Notes: a model not told the origin generated them from the sequence alone. Shown: positions 52,709 to 64,000, numbered from the stretch's first letter. The stretch: DNA of 64,000 nt from Streptomyces sp. NBC_00513 (GCF_041431415.1 NZ_CP107845.1:3224001-3288000), one strand, 5' to 3'. Numbers and translations: made by a program.

Positions 52709-54671
52709 CGGATCCATCCTCCTGGGTTGCCTGGTCGGCCGGCCGGGCGACGACGCGCGCTCCGTTGCCGGGCAGCGCCGTGGGGTCCGCGGGCACCGGC
52801 ACGGCTCCGGCGACGGCCGAGCGCGGCGGTATCGCGGAACGCTCGGCGGTGGAGGCGCCCGGACCCCCCTGCCGCCGTCCGTCGCCGTTGCCGCGGGCGT
52901 CGCCGCGGCCGGCGGCCTCGGCGGCGGCCCTGGCCCGGTTGGACCGCGAGTCCTCCGGCTCCAGCGGGATCGGGGATCCGCGCAGCGGTTCGTCGGCGGT
53001 CCTGGGCAGGGTGAGGCGGAACTGCGAGCCGCCGCCGGGTTCGCCCCAGGCCTGGAGCCAGCCGCCGTGCAGCCGGGCGTCCTCGACGGCGATGGACAGG
53101 CCGAGGCCGGTCCCGCCGGTGGTGCGGGCGCGGGCCGGGTCGGCCCTCCAGAAGCGGTTGAACACGCGGGTGGCCTCGCCCGGCTTGAGTCCGACGCCGT
53201 AGTCCCGTACGGCGACGGCGACGGCCCCGCCCGCGGACGCGAGCCGCACCACCACGTCGCGGCCCTCACCGTGCTCCACGGCGTTGACGACGAGGTTGCG
53301 CAGCACCCGCTCGACGCGCCGCGAGTCGGCTTCGGCTATGACGGGCTGCGTGTCGCCGAGGACGCGGATCCGGCTGCCCTTGTGCTCGGCGAGCGGTTCG
53401 GCGCCGTCGATGACCCGGCGGACGACCTCCCGCAGGTCGATGGGTTCCGCCTCCAGCGCGGCGGCGCCCGCGTCGAAGCGGCTGATCTCCAGGAGGTCGG
53501 CGAGCAGCGACTCGAACCGGTCGAGCTGTCCGGCGAGGAGTTCGGCGGAGCGGGCTGTGACGGGGTCGAAGTCGACGCGCGCGTCGTGGATGACGTCGGC
53601 GGCCATGCGTACGGTCGTGAGCGGGGTCCGCAGCTCGTGCGAGACGTCCGAGACGAACCGGCGCTGCATCCGGGAGAGGTCCTCCAACTGCTGGATCTTC
53701 GTGTGGAGGTTCTGGGCCATCTTGTTGAAAGCCTCGCCCAATCGGGCGATGTCGTCCTCGCCGGTGACCTTCATGCGTTCCTGGAGCCGCCCGGCGGACA
53801 GCCGCTCCGCGATCCCGGCGGCCATCCGCACGGGGTTCACGACCTGACGCACGACGAGCCAGGCGATGGCCCCGAGCAGCACGACGACGAACACCCCGGC
53901 GGTGGCGATCGTGACCTTGATCAGGTTGAGGGACTCCTCTTCCTGGCTCAGCGGGAAGAGGTAGTACAGGTCGTAAGGGGCCCCGTTGATGTCGGTCAGT
54001 CGTTTGCCGATGACCAGCGCGGGTTCGGGCGCCTTCTCCTCGGCGCCGGCGGTGTAGCGGATCTGGGAGAACGTCTTGAACGTGCCGGTGGCGTGGTTGA
54101 CGGCCCGCCGCAGCGAGGCCGGGACGCTGGCCGTCGGATCGACGTTGCCGGAGGCGCGGGCGCCCTTGACTCCCTGGGCTCCCGGCCCGGGCCCGCTCTC
54201 CTCGCCGGTGCCGGCGCCGAGCGCGGCGACCTCGAAGGCGGTCTGGCCACCACTGGCCAGCTGCTTGACGAGGGAGTTCATCCAGGTGCTGGCGTCGCGT
54301 CCGACCTTGTTGTCGTTGGCGTCGGGCCCGTCCGCCGCGAACGGCGTGTTGGCCTTCTCCTGTGCGACCGCGAAGCCTCCCGCGGCCTGGCTCTGGGCGG
54401 CCTCCTCCTTGGCGTCGAGGAGCCCCTTGCTGACCTGGGCGATGACGACGAAGCCGAGGGCGAGGACCACCGCGAGCGACATCAGCAGGGTGGCCGCGAC
54501 CACCCGGAGTTGGATGTTGCGCCGCCAGATCCGGACAGCCGGAAGCAGCGGCCGTCGTGCGAGGTGCACGAACAGCCGCAGCACGGGGCCGCCGGGTGCT
54601 CCGTCCCGGAGCAGCCGGCCGCCCCGCAGGACCCCCCTGCGGGAGCCTCCCCGGGGCATGCCGGCCTTCAT
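52698..54671 (-). CDS. mtrB: Sensor histidine kinase MtrB
   Basis: A 657-residue sensor kinase. Two membrane helices (VVAATLLMSLAVVLALGFVV and VTIATAGVFVVVLLGAIAWL) flank an outer domain of about 190 residues. HAMP, the dimerisation domain with phospho-His345 (FVSDVSHELRTPLT), and the ATPase lid (RVLRNLVVNAVEHGEG, ARTTGGTGLGLSIAVEDAR) follow. A Gly/Arg/Ala-rich tail of about 100 residues ends the protein. MtrAB controls wall growth, division and development. The ATG at 54671 lies one base after the mtrA stop (TGACATG). Confidence 0.96.
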   Translation of the reverse strand: MKAGMPRGGSRRGVLRGGRLLRDGAPGGPVLRLFVHLARRPLLPAVRIWRRNIQLRVVAATLLMSLAVVLALGFVVIAQVSKGLLDAKEEAAQSQAAGGFAVAQEKANTPFAADGPDANDNKVGRDASTWMNSLVKQLASGGQTAFEVAALGAGTGEESGPGPGAQGVKGARASGNVDPTASVPASLRRAVNHATGTFKTFSQIRYTAGAEEKAPEPALVIGKRLTDINGAPYDLYYLFPLSQEEESLNLIKVTIATAGVFVVVLLGAIAWLVVRQVVNPVRMAAGIAERLSAGRLQERMKVTGEDDIARLGEAFNKMAQNLHTKIQQLEDLSRMQRRFVSDVSHELRTPLTTVRMAADVIHDARVDFDPVTARSAELLAGQLDRFESLLADLLEISRFDAGAAALEAEPIDLREVVRRVIDGAEPLAEHKGSRIRVLGDTQPVIAEADSRRVERVLRNLVVNAVEHGEGRDVVVRLASAGGAVAVAVRDYGVGLKPGEATRVFNRFWRADPARARTTGGTGLGLSIAVEDARLHGGWLQAWGEPGGGSQFRLTLPRTADEPLRGSPIPLEPEDSRSNRARAAAEAAGRGDARGNGDGRRQGGPGASTAERSAIPPRSAVAGAVPVPADPTALPGNGARVVARPADQATQEDGSGGR

Positions 54672-54672
54672 G

Positions 54673-55362
54673 TCAGCTCGGCCCGGCCTTGTATCCGACA
54701 CCGCGCACCGTCACGACGATCTCGGGCCGCTCCGGGTCCTTCTCGACCTTGGAGCGCAGTCGCTGTACGTGCACGTTGACCAACCGGGTGTCCGCGGCGT
54801 GCCGGTATCCCCAGACCTGCTCCAGCAGCACCTCACGGGTGAACACCTGCCAGGGCTTGCGCGCGAGGGCGACCAGCAGGTCGAACTCGAGCGGGGTCAG
54901 GGCGATGGACGCACCGTCGCGCTTGACCGAGTGGCCGGCCACGTCGATGACCAGGTCACCGATGGTCAGCTGCTCGGGCGCGGGCTCCTCCGACCGGCGC
55001 AGGCGGGCTCGGATGCGGGCCACCAGCTCCTTCGGCTTGAACGGCTTGACGATGTAGTCGTCGGCCCCGGATTCGAGGCCCACCACCACATCGACCGTGT
55101 CGCTCTTGGCCGTGAGCATGACGATCGGCACTCCCGACTCCGCCCGGATCAGCCTGCAGACCTCTATGCCGTCCCGTCCGGGCAGCATGAGGTCGAGCAG
55201 GACCAGATCCGGCTTCGCCTCCCGAAAGGCAGCCAGCGCCTTGTCACCGTCAGCTACGAACGACGGCTCAAAACCTTCTCCACGCAGCACAATGCCGAGC
55301 ATCTCGGCCAGCGCGGTGTCGTCGTCGACGACAAGGACTCGTCCCTTCATGCTTGACATCAT
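54673..55362 (-). CDS. mtrA: Response regulator MtrA
   Basis: A 229-residue OmpR-type regulator. Receiver: VLVVDDDTALAEMLG, phosphorylated Asp57 in VLLDLMLPGRDG, PIVMLTAKSD, and Lys in IVKPFKPKEL. DNA-binding winged helix: LTPLEFDLLVALARKPWQVF and VWGYRHAADTRLVNVHVQRL. The sequence is nearly identical to what I remember of Streptomyces MtrA. Start ATG at 55362; a second ATG at 55350 is possible. It heads mtrA-mtrB-lpqB and is divergent from the membrane-protein gene at 55597. GTAACG (minus) lies 15 bp before the start, a possible part of an autoregulatory site. Confidence 0.97.
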   Translation of the reverse strand: MMSSMKGRVLVVDDDTALAEMLGIVLRGEGFEPSFVADGDKALAAFREAKPDLVLLDLMLPGRDGIEVCRLIRAESGVPIVMLTAKSDTVDVVVGLESGADDYIVKPFKPKELVARIRARLRRSEEPAPEQLTIGDLVIDVAGHSVKRDGASIALTPLEFDLLVALARKPWQVFTREVLLEQVWGYRHAADTRLVNVHVQRLRSKVEKDPERPEIVVTVRGVGYKAGPS

Positions 55363-55596
55363 CCCATTAGCTAATCGTTACCTGGCGGTGAGCTGTCCCA
55401 CAGCCAAAAGGGCTGGAAATCGCCCCTCGGACCTGCGTGGTGATCAGGGCGACCAGTCTGCCCCGGATCCGAGCGACAATTGAAGGCGCGAGCGGCTCGG
55501 ATTCCGGGGGAGGGCCGGTCCACCCGACGTTCCCACGTGGCACGATGGCAGCCAAACCAGCGCCCCCGCCGCAGCAGACGCACGTGAAGGAGCGAC

Positions 55597-56943
55597 ATGA
55601 ACGACTCTCCGGGCTGGGCCACGCCCGGATCCTCCCCTTCCGAGGACCGCAGCGGTCAGGACGGCCAGGGGAGCAAGGGCTCCGGCAGCGAGGGCGGCGC
55701 CGGCGGCACACAACCGCCCGCACAGCCCTCCGACGACCCCCGCTGGTCCGCCGCCCAGCCGCCGCCCGGCCAGTGGTCGAACCCCGGCACCGGCGAGCCG
55801 GCTCCCGCGCAGGCCCCGCAGCCGCAGCAGGGCCCCGGCTGGGGATCAACCGGCCAACAGCCCGGCGCCCAGGGCGGCCCCTCGTACGGATCCCCCTACG
55901 GCGGCCAGTACGGCAACCAGTACGGAGCCCAGTACGGCCCGTACGGCCACCCCGGAGCCCCCTGGGGCCCGCCGCCCGCGGCCAAGCCCGGTGTCATCCC
56001 GCTGCGCCCCCTGGGCCTCGGCGAGATCCTCGACGGCGCCGTCAGCACCATGCGCAGCCACTGGCGCTCGGTCCTGCCGATCACCCTGGTCGTGGCCGTG
56101 ATCGTCCAGGTCTTCGGCGTGCTCGTGCAGAAGTACGTCCTGGCGGACCTGGACACGTACCCGCGCGGCGGTTCGACGGTCGACCTGTCCGCCGGTGACA
56201 TCGTCGGATACATCGCGCTGACGGGCGCCACCTACCTCGTCCAGATCCTCGGCACGATCCTGGCCACCGCCATGCTCACGATGATCTTCAGTCGGGCGAT
56301 CCTCGGCCAACCCTCCAGCGTCGCCACCGCCTGGCGCGAATCCCGTTCGCAACTGCCGCGCCTGATCGGACTCACCCTGCTGGTGGGCCTCGCGCTGACC
56401 GTGGCCGTCGGCGTGCTGATCGTGCCCGCGTTCCTCTTCGAGAGCCTCGCCCTGGCGGCGCTGACCCTGCTCGTGTTGGCTCCGGTCATCGTGTGGCTGG
56501 GCGTCGCCCTCAGCCTGGCCTCCCCCGCGCTGATGCTGGAGAAGAGCACCGTTTCCAAGGCCATCGCCCGCTCCTGGAAGCTCGTCAAGGGCTCCTGGTG
56601 GCGCATCTTCGGCATCACCCTGCTGACCGGCATCATCACCGCGATCATCACGGGGATCATCTACTACCCTCTCTCGATGATCGGCGTCTTCGGCTTCGGC
56701 AACGGCCTCGACAGCGTGATGGACGGCTCGGCCTCCTCCTCCTGGGGCTTCCTGATCTTCGGCGGCGTCGCCCTGATCATCGCGCAGACGATCACCATGC
56801 CGATCCAGGCCGGCGTCACCGTCCTGCTCTACGTCGACCAGCGCATCCGCCGCGAGGCCCTCGACCTGGACCTCGCCCGGGCGGCGGGCATCGACACCGC
56901 CACCGACCCGCACCCGGGCGCCGCCCCGGGCCACGGGGGCTGA
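55597..56943 (+). CDS. Multi-pass membrane protein with disordered Gly/Pro/Gln/Tyr N-terminus
   Basis: A 448-residue protein. The first about 130 residues are low-complexity (Gly, Pro, Gln, Ser, then YGSPYGGQYGNQYGAQYGPY), typical of a disordered cytosolic tail. The rest (LRPLGLGEILDGAVSTMRSH then about six helices) resembles the membrane domain of actinobacterial DUF7544/glycerophosphodiester-phosphodiesterase-like proteins, without a catalytic domain. The ATG has GAAGGAG upstream. It is divergent from mtrA and ends 7 bp before the DUF4129 gene, so it probably heads that operon. Function unknown. Confidence 0.87.
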   Translation: MNDSPGWATPGSSPSEDRSGQDGQGSKGSGSEGGAGGTQPPAQPSDDPRWSAAQPPPGQWSNPGTGEPAPAQAPQPQQGPGWGSTGQQPGAQGGPSYGSPYGGQYGNQYGAQYGPYGHPGAPWGPPPAAKPGVIPLRPLGLGEILDGAVSTMRSHWRSVLPITLVVAVIVQVFGVLVQKYVLADLDTYPRGGSTVDLSAGDIVGYIALTGATYLVQILGTILATAMLTMIFSRAILGQPSSVATAWRESRSQLPRLIGLTLLVGLALTVAVGVLIVPAFLFESLALAALTLLVLAPVIVWLGVALSLASPALMLEKSTVSKAIARSWKLVKGSWWRIFGITLLTGIITAIITGIIYYPLSMIGVFGFGNGLDSVMDGSASSSWGFLIFGGVALIIAQTITMPIQAGVTVLLYVDQRIRREALDLDLARAAGIDTATDPHPGAAPGHGG

Positions 56944-56950
56944 CGGACCG

Positions 56951-57631
56951 ATGAGCACGGGGGGACTCATCACCATCGGCGCCGCGGCCCTGCTGCCCGC
57001 CGCCGAGACGCCACCACTGACGACACCGCGGGACGCCGCCCGCGAGGCCGCCGAACGCGAGCTGTCCAAGTCGGCCTACCACCGCAACGACCCGGGCCTG
57101 ATCCAGCGCGCCTTCGACAGGTTCTGGGAGTGGCTGGGCGACTTCCTCGACTCCGCCTCCGGGGCGACCCCCGGAGGCGGCTTCGGCCTGCTCGCCGTCC
57201 TCGTCCTGGTCGCCCTGGCCGTCGCCGCCCTGTGGTGGCGCCTCGGCTCCCCCCGCCGCACCGCGGCCGGCCCGGGACTCCTCTTCGACGACGGCCTCCG
57301 CAGCGCCGCCGACCACCGCGCGACCGCCGATGCCCACGCCGCCGCGGGCCGCTGGACCGAGGCCGTCCAGGAACGCATGCGTGCCGTCGTCCGCTCCCTG
57401 GAGGAACGCACCCTCCTCGACCCGCGCCCCGGCCGCACCGCCGACGAGGCGGCCACCGAGGCCGCCGTCTCCCTGCCCGAACACGGGGACGACCTCCGCG
57501 CGGCGGCCCGCGCCTTCGACGACGTCACCTACGGCGGCCGCACCGGCGATCCCGACACCTACGACCGCCTGCGCACCCTCGACCTCACCCTGGAACGCGC
57601 CAAGCCGCTCCTGACGGGACCCACGGCATGA
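56951..57631 (+). CDS. DUF4129 domain membrane protein
   Basis: A 226-residue protein with one clear helix (GGFGLLAVLVLVALAVAALW). Before it lies an outer part with the family pattern AYHRNDPGLIQRAFDRFWEW. The cytosolic C-half (ADAHAAAGRWTEAVQERMRA, VRSLEERTLLDPRPGRTADE, FDDVTYGGRTGDPDTYDRL) is DUF4129. Such proteins occur with MoxR ATPases and DUF58 proteins, as here, and are thought to help fold or insert partners. Its stop overlaps the next start (ATGA). Confidence 0.9.
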   Translation: MSTGGLITIGAAALLPAAETPPLTTPRDAAREAAERELSKSAYHRNDPGLIQRAFDRFWEWLGDFLDSASGATPGGGFGLLAVLVLVALAVAALWWRLGSPRRTAAGPGLLFDDGLRSAADHRATADAHAAAGRWTEAVQERMRAVVRSLEERTLLDPRPGRTADEAATEAAVSLPEHGDDLRAAARAFDDVTYGGRTGDPDTYDRLRTLDLTLERAKPLLTGPTA

Positions 57632-58872
57632 CCGGCACCACCGCCCCGAACCCGACCGGCGCCCCCGCCCCCGACGTCCCCCGCACCCCGTCGGGCGGCG
57701 CGGCCACCGGCGGCGCCCTGTGGTGGGTCCGCGCCCGCGGCTTCCTGATCGCCATCGGTCTCCTGCTCGTCGGCGCCGTCACCCTGGCCGCCCTCCAGTC
57801 CGAGGAACGCCACGGCTACCTCGACCCCCGCTCGGCCGACCCGTACGGCAGCCGCGCCGTGGCCGAACTCCTCAAGGAACGCGGCGTCACCACCCGCGTC
57901 GTGACCACCGTCGCCGAGGCCGCCGCCGCGGCCGGCCCCGACACCACCCTCCTGGTCACCGACCCGGACGTGCTCGACACGACCCGGCGCGGCGCCCTGC
58001 GCTCCGCCATGGACCTCTCCGGAGGCCGCACGGTCCTGCTCGGCGCCGGCAGCCGCAGCCTCGCCGACCTGGCCCCCGGAGTACGCACCGCCTCGTACGC
58101 CGACGAGGAGAACCTCGACCCCGGTTGTTCCCTGCCGGCCGCCGTGTCGGCGGGCCGCGCCGCCACCGGCGACAGCCTCCGCTACACCACCGACCTCCCG
58201 GGGGCCGTCGCCTGTTACCCCAGCGACGGCCACCCCACCCTCGTCGTCCTCCCCGGCACGACCAGGGGAGGCGACACCGTCCTCCTGGGCTCCGAGTCGA
58301 TCCTGCTCAACGAGGAACTCGCCCGGCAGGGCAACGCCTCCCTCGCCCTGCAACTCCTCGGCTCCCGACCGGAACTCGTCTGGTACCTGCCCGGCCTCGC
58401 CGACCAGAGCGGCGACAGCGAGCCCCCCGCCGAGGAGAAGTCCCTCTTCGACCTCATCCCGGCCGGCTGGGGCTGGGCCCTGCTCCAACTCTTCGTGGCC
58501 GCCGTGCTCGCCGCCCTCTGGCGCGCCCGCCGACTCGGCCCCCTCGTCACCGAGAAGCTGCCCGTCGCCGTCCGCGCGTCCGAGGCCACCGAGGGCCGCG
58601 CCCGCCTCTACCGCCTGTCAGGGGCCCGCGACCGCGCCGCCACCGTGCTGCGCGCCGCCTCCCGCGAACGCCTCGCCGCACTGGTCGGCGTACCGACCGT
58701 CCAGGCCCACGAACCCGCCGCCCTGGTCCCGGCCGTGTCCGCCCGCCTCTCCGCGGACGGCGCCCACGACCTCACCGCCCGTCTCTTCGGCTCCACACCC
58801 GCCGACGACGCGGCACTCGTCGCGCTCGCCGACCACCTCGACGCCCTCGAAAGAGAGGTCCGCTCCTCATGA
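57628..58872 (+). CDS. DUF4350 domain membrane protein
   Basis: A 414-residue protein. A cytosolic Pro/Thr-rich start, helix 1 (GFLIAIGLLLVGAVTLAALQ), an outer DUF4350 domain (DPYGSRAVAELLKERGVTTR, LLVTDPDVLD) related to the GATase1-like fold, and helix 2 (ALLQLFVAAVLAALWRARRL), then a cytosolic tail. It is part of the MoxR-DUF58 unit and overlaps both neighbours by ATGA, so all are coupled. No catalytic residues can be assigned. Confidence 0.9.
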   Translation: MTGTTAPNPTGAPAPDVPRTPSGGAATGGALWWVRARGFLIAIGLLLVGAVTLAALQSEERHGYLDPRSADPYGSRAVAELLKERGVTTRVVTTVAEAAAAAGPDTTLLVTDPDVLDTTRRGALRSAMDLSGGRTVLLGAGSRSLADLAPGVRTASYADEENLDPGCSLPAAVSAGRAATGDSLRYTTDLPGAVACYPSDGHPTLVVLPGTTRGGDTVLLGSESILLNEELARQGNASLALQLLGSRPELVWYLPGLADQSGDSEPPAEEKSLFDLIPAGWGWALLQLFVAAVLAALWRARRLGPLVTEKLPVAVRASEATEGRARLYRLSGARDRAATVLRAASRERLAALVGVPTVQAHEPAALVPAVSARLSADGAHDLTARLFGSTPADDAALVALADHLDALEREVRSS

Positions 58873-59831
58873 CGGCCACCACGGACAGCGCCCGTTCCTC
58901 ACTGGAAGCGCTCCGCACCGAGATCGGAAAGGCCGTGGTCGGCCAGGACTCCGCCGTCACCGGTCTCGTCGTCGCGCTCCTGTGCAGGGGCCACGTCCTC
59001 CTCGAAGGCGTCCCCGGCGTCGCGAAGACCCTCCTGGTCCGCGCTCTCGCCGCGTCCCTCGAACTCGACACCAAGCGCGTCCAGTTCACCCCCGACCTGA
59101 TGCCCAGTGACGTCACGGGCTCGCTGGTCTACGACGCCCGCACCGCCGAGTTCTCGTTCCAGAACGGCCCGGTGTTCACGAACCTCCTCCTCGCGGACGA
59201 GATCAACCGGACGCCTCCGAAGACCCAGTCGTCCCTCCTCGAGGCGATGGAGGAGCGCCAGGTCACCGTCGACGGCGTGCCCCGCAAGCTGCCCGAGCCG
59301 TTCCTCGTCGCCGCGACGATGAACCCGGTCGAGTACGAGGGCACGTACCCCCTCCCTGAGGCGCAACTGGACCGGTTCCTGCTCAAGTTGACCGTCCCGC
59401 TGCCCTCCCGCGAGGACGAGATCGGCGTCCTGACCCGGCACGCCGCCGGCTTCGACCCGCGCGACCTGCACGCCGCCGGCCTGCGCGCCGTCGCCGGCCC
59501 CGCGGAACTCGAAACCGCCCGCAAGGCCGTCGAGACGACCACCGTCTCCCCGGAGATCGCCGCGTACGTCGTCGACATCTGCCGCGCCACCCGCGAATCG
59601 CCGTCGCTGACCCTCGGCGTCTCCCCGCGCGGCGCGACCGCCCTGCTGGCCACCGCCCGCGCCTGGGCCTGGCTGGTGGGCCGTGACTACGTGACGCCCG
59701 ACGACGTGAAGGCCCTCGCCCTGCCCACGCTCCGCCACCGCGTCCAACTGCGCCCGGAGGCCGAGATGGAAGGCGTCACGGCCGACGCCGTCATCACCGC
59801 GATCCTGTCCCACGTCCCCGTCCCGCGCTGA
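58869..59831 (+). CDS. MoxR family AAA+ ATPase
   Basis: A 320-residue MoxR ATPase, full length. Walker A EGVPGVAKTLL, Walker B LLLADEINRTPPKTQSSLLE, sensor 1 ATMNPVEYEGTYPL, and arginine finger AQLDRFLL. MoxR proteins act as chaperone-like ATPases with VWA or DUF58 partners. Here the DUF58 gene follows, sharing one base (TGATG). The ATG overlaps the previous stop. The client protein is not known; the nearby MtrAB genes suggest but do not prove an envelope role. Confidence 0.95.
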   Translation: MTATTDSARSSLEALRTEIGKAVVGQDSAVTGLVVALLCRGHVLLEGVPGVAKTLLVRALAASLELDTKRVQFTPDLMPSDVTGSLVYDARTAEFSFQNGPVFTNLLLADEINRTPPKTQSSLLEAMEERQVTVDGVPRKLPEPFLVAATMNPVEYEGTYPLPEAQLDRFLLKLTVPLPSREDEIGVLTRHAAGFDPRDLHAAGLRAVAGPAELETARKAVETTTVSPEIAAYVVDICRATRESPSLTLGVSPRGATALLATARAWAWLVGRDYVTPDDVKALALPTLRHRVQLRPEAEMEGVTADAVITAILSHVPVPR

Positions 59832-61141
59832 TGGCCCTCACCGGACGCGCCGCCCTGCTCGCGGCACTCGGCAGCATCCCCGTCGGCATCCTCGAACCGA
59901 GCTGGACGGGGATGCTGGCGGTCAACGGCCCCTTGGCCCTGGCCTGCGCGGTCGACTACGCCCTCGCGGTACCCGTGCGCACACTCGGCCTGGCCCGCTC
60001 CGGCGACACCTCGGTCCGTCTCGGCGAACACGCCGACGTCCACCTCACCGTCACCAACCCGGGCACCCGCAGGCTCCGCGCCCGGGTCCGTGACGCCTGG
60101 CCCCCGAGCAGTTGGCGCCCGGGTACGGAGGGCGCCGCGTCCCGTCACACCGTGTCGATCCCGGCGGGCGAACGGCGTCGGCTGACCACGCGTCTGTTCC
60201 CCACCCGCCGCGGCGACCGCCGGGCCGACCGCGTCACCATCCGTTCCTACGGTCCCCTGGGTCTCCTGGCCCGCCAGGGCACCCACACCGTCCCGTGGAC
60301 GGTCCGGGTCCTGCCCCCGTTCACCAGCCGCAAGCACCTCCCGTCCCGGCTGGCCCGCCTGCGCGAACTGGACGGCCGTACCAGCGTCCTCACGCGCGGC
60401 GAGGGCACCGAGTTCGACAGCCTCCGCGACTACGTCCCGGGCGACGACACCCGCAGCATCGACTGGCGGGCCACCGCCCGCCAGAACAAGGTCGCCGTCC
60501 GTACGTGGCGCCCCGAGCGCGACCGGCACATCCTGATCTGCGTGGACACCGGACGCACGGCGGCGGGCCGTGTCGGCGACGCCCCCCGCCTGGACTCCGC
60601 GTTGGACGCGGCGCTCCTCCTCACCGCCCTGGCCGTCCGCGCCGGCGACCGCGTGGACCTGCTGGCCCACGACCGCCGGCCGCGCGCCCAGGTCCAGGGC
60701 CGCTCGGCCGCCGACACCCTGCCCGCCTTCGTCAACGCCATGGCGACCCTGGAGGCGGAGCTCGTCGAGACCGATGCGCGTTCCCTGGTGTCCACGGTCC
60801 TGCGCAGCGCCCCGCGCCGTTCCCTGGTGGTCCTGCTGACCACGTTGGACGCCGCCCCGATCGAGGAGGGTCTCCTCCCCCTGCTGTCGCAGCTGACCCA
60901 GCGCCACACCGTCGTACTGGCCTCGGTCGCCGATCCCCGGGTGGCGGAGATGACGACTGCCCGCGGCAGCATCGACGCCGTGTACGAGGCCGCTGCCGGC
61001 ACCCAGACCCGTTCTCAACGCGAGCGCACGGCGGACCAGTTGGCCCGCCACGGTGTCCACGTCGTCGACGCCGCCCCGGAACACTTGGCGCCGGCCCTCG
61101 CCGACGCCTATCTCGCCCTCAAGGCCGCCGGTCGTCTGTAG
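59831..61141 (+). CDS. DUF58 domain protein
   Basis: A 436-residue protein. Two N-terminal hydrophobic segments (residues about 5-50), an immunoglobulin-like part (VRLGEHADVHLTVTNPGTRR), and the DUF58 core (GEGTEFDSLRDYVPGDDTRS, IDWRATARQNKVAVRTWRPE). A VWA-like region follows with ILICVDTGRT, a modified metal site (DTG in place of DxSxS). It is the last gene of the row that starts at 55597 and works with the MoxR ATPase. Confidence 0.93.
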   Translation: MALTGRAALLAALGSIPVGILEPSWTGMLAVNGPLALACAVDYALAVPVRTLGLARSGDTSVRLGEHADVHLTVTNPGTRRLRARVRDAWPPSSWRPGTEGAASRHTVSIPAGERRRLTTRLFPTRRGDRRADRVTIRSYGPLGLLARQGTHTVPWTVRVLPPFTSRKHLPSRLARLRELDGRTSVLTRGEGTEFDSLRDYVPGDDTRSIDWRATARQNKVAVRTWRPERDRHILICVDTGRTAAGRVGDAPRLDSALDAALLLTALAVRAGDRVDLLAHDRRPRAQVQGRSAADTLPAFVNAMATLEAELVETDARSLVSTVLRSAPRRSLVVLLTTLDAAPIEEGLLPLLSQLTQRHTVVLASVADPRVAEMTTARGSIDAVYEAAAGTQTRSQRERTADQLARHGVHVVDAAPEHLAPALADAYLALKAAGRL

Positions 61142-61178
61142 CCCCTACGGCGGGCCGCATGACGGCACGATCGGCGCC

Positions 61179-61349
61179 GTGGTGGACCCCGCCGGGCGTC
61201 GGACGGCGCCCGACCTCACGACGGCCCGGCCGGAACTGGCCGTCCATCCCCGGCGGGCCCGGCCGCGTTCCGACGTGGTCGTGGTCCGCCACTCCACCGC
61301 CGCGTACGCGCACAGTCACCCGCGCCGCCCCGAGGGGAAGATCTCCTGA
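61179..61349 (+). CDS. Possible small protein, uncertain
   Basis: A 56-codon frame from GTG 61179 (VVDPAGRRTAPDLTTARPEL) to a TGA, with about 90 percent G or C at third positions, as in real Streptomyces genes. No ribosome site and no family recognised. It may be a chance open frame or a decayed gene behind DUF58. Confidence 0.25.
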   Translation: MVDPAGRRTAPDLTTARPELAVHPRRARPRSDVVVVRHSTAAYAHSHPRRPEGKIS

Positions 61350-61374
61350 ACGGGAAAAGGGTCTGGAACGCAGA

Positions 61375-61406
61375 AAAGCCCCGCACCCTGAAGGGTGCGG
61401 GGCTTT
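61375..61406. terminator. Terminator of the rrn operon, shared with the DUF58 unit
   Basis: Perfect 14-bp arms (61375-61388 and 61393-61406) around TGAA. On the minus strand the stem ends in TTTT, right after the 5S gene. On the plus strand it ends in TTT. Confidence 0.88.
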
Positions 61407-61418
61407 CCCACAATGATT

Positions 61419-61538
61419 GTTCGGCGGCGTCCTACTCTCCCACAGGGTCCCCCCTGCAGTACCATCGGCGCTGAAAGGCTTAGCTTCCGGGTTCGGAATG
61501 TAAACCGGGCGTTTCCCTAACGCTATGACCACCGAAAC
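61419..61538 (-). rRNA. rrf: 5S ribosomal RNA
   Basis: 120 nt matching Streptomyces 5S from memory: it begins GTTTCGGTGGTCATAGCG, includes TTCCGAACCCGGAAGCTAAG, and ends GGACGCCGCCGAAC, where the ends pair. Compared with the common form I recall, small differences occur (ATAGCG rather than ATTAGCG, and an extra T in GGTTTACA). The gene is last in the rrn operon. Ends are accurate to a base or two. Confidence 0.95.
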
Positions 61539-61607
61539 ACTATGAAGTTAACCAACCGGATATGAACACAGTTCGTTACTTCAGAACTAACACAGTGGAC
61601 GCGAGCA

Positions 61608-64000
<2,393 letters not shown>

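Noticed and set aside
52709..52717. ATG at 52717 as the lpqB start
   Set aside because: The AGGAGG directly abuts this ATG; the GTG three codons later has proper spacing.

Overview
The window looks like core chromosome of a Streptomyces or close relative. The DNA is very GC rich, real genes carry G or C at nearly every third codon position, GTG starts are common, and the gene set is typical of the genus: MtrAB-LpqB, the paired kinases PkaA/PkaB, the NnaR nitrate regulator, a 180-kDa class NAD-glutamate dehydrogenase, FtsEX with CtpA and SmpB, and SecA without a C-terminal zinc finger. From memory the order closely follows the S. coelicolor core region from about SCO2947 to SCO3018. I see no prophage, insertion sequence, CRISPR array or large biosynthetic cluster.

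Layout. 1-7.2 kb: a DUF3039 gene start, YqgE, murA, hup, an ACT-domain malic enzyme, a candidate structured small RNA with a 19-bp terminator, and a HelD/HelR-type RNA polymerase-associated ATPase. 7.3-15.1 kb: accessory enzymes and regulators, namely a CGNR protein, GNAT, nnaR and narK with GlnR-like half-sites, LysR and a divergent MFS exporter, and a TetR/SDR divergon with two matching palindromes. 15.1-20.8 kb: tmRNA, smpB, a C-terminal processing protease, ftsX, ftsE, a zinc-ribbon membrane peptide and prfB. 20.9-22.2 kb: a short Cys-containing leader peptide upstream of a 2OG-Fe(II) oxygenase. 22.3-28.9 kb: pkaB, pkaA and a divergent FHA-FtsK-like protein. 29-32.7 kb: a sugar ABC importer without its own ATPase, one permease carrying an unusual extracytoplasmic insert. 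32.8-35.4 kb: TetR and a divergent polysaccharide-type ABC-2 exporter. 35.4-40.4 kb: NAD-glutamate dehydrogenase. 40.7-43.1 kb: HAD protein, DUF6912, Rv3235-like protein and a repeat-rich spacer. 43.1-50.8 kb: secA, GNAT, a YcaQ-type glycosylase, a LuxR response regulator, the hibernation factor and ComF. 50.8-55.4 kb: mtrA-mtrB-lpqB. 55.6-61.1 kb: a membrane protein followed by a coupled DUF4129-DUF4350-MoxR-DUF58 operon. 61.4-64 kb: 5S and most of 23S rRNA of an rrn operon on the minus strand, convergent with the MoxR operon across a shared terminator.

Together the genes cover envelope growth and division (murA, FtsEX, MtrAB-LpqB, SecA), translation quality control and dormancy (ssrA-smpB, prfB, HPF), nitrogen use (NnaR, NarK, Gdh), and signalling by Ser/Thr kinases and FHA. 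I did not find a clearly new multi-gene system. The best leads are regulatory: the structured RNA at 4.6-4.75 kb, the leader peptide at 20.9 kb, and the paired TetR operators. Two protein oddities also stand out: the SdrB-like insert in an ABC permease, and the FHA-FtsK protein with Arg in place of the P-loop Lys.
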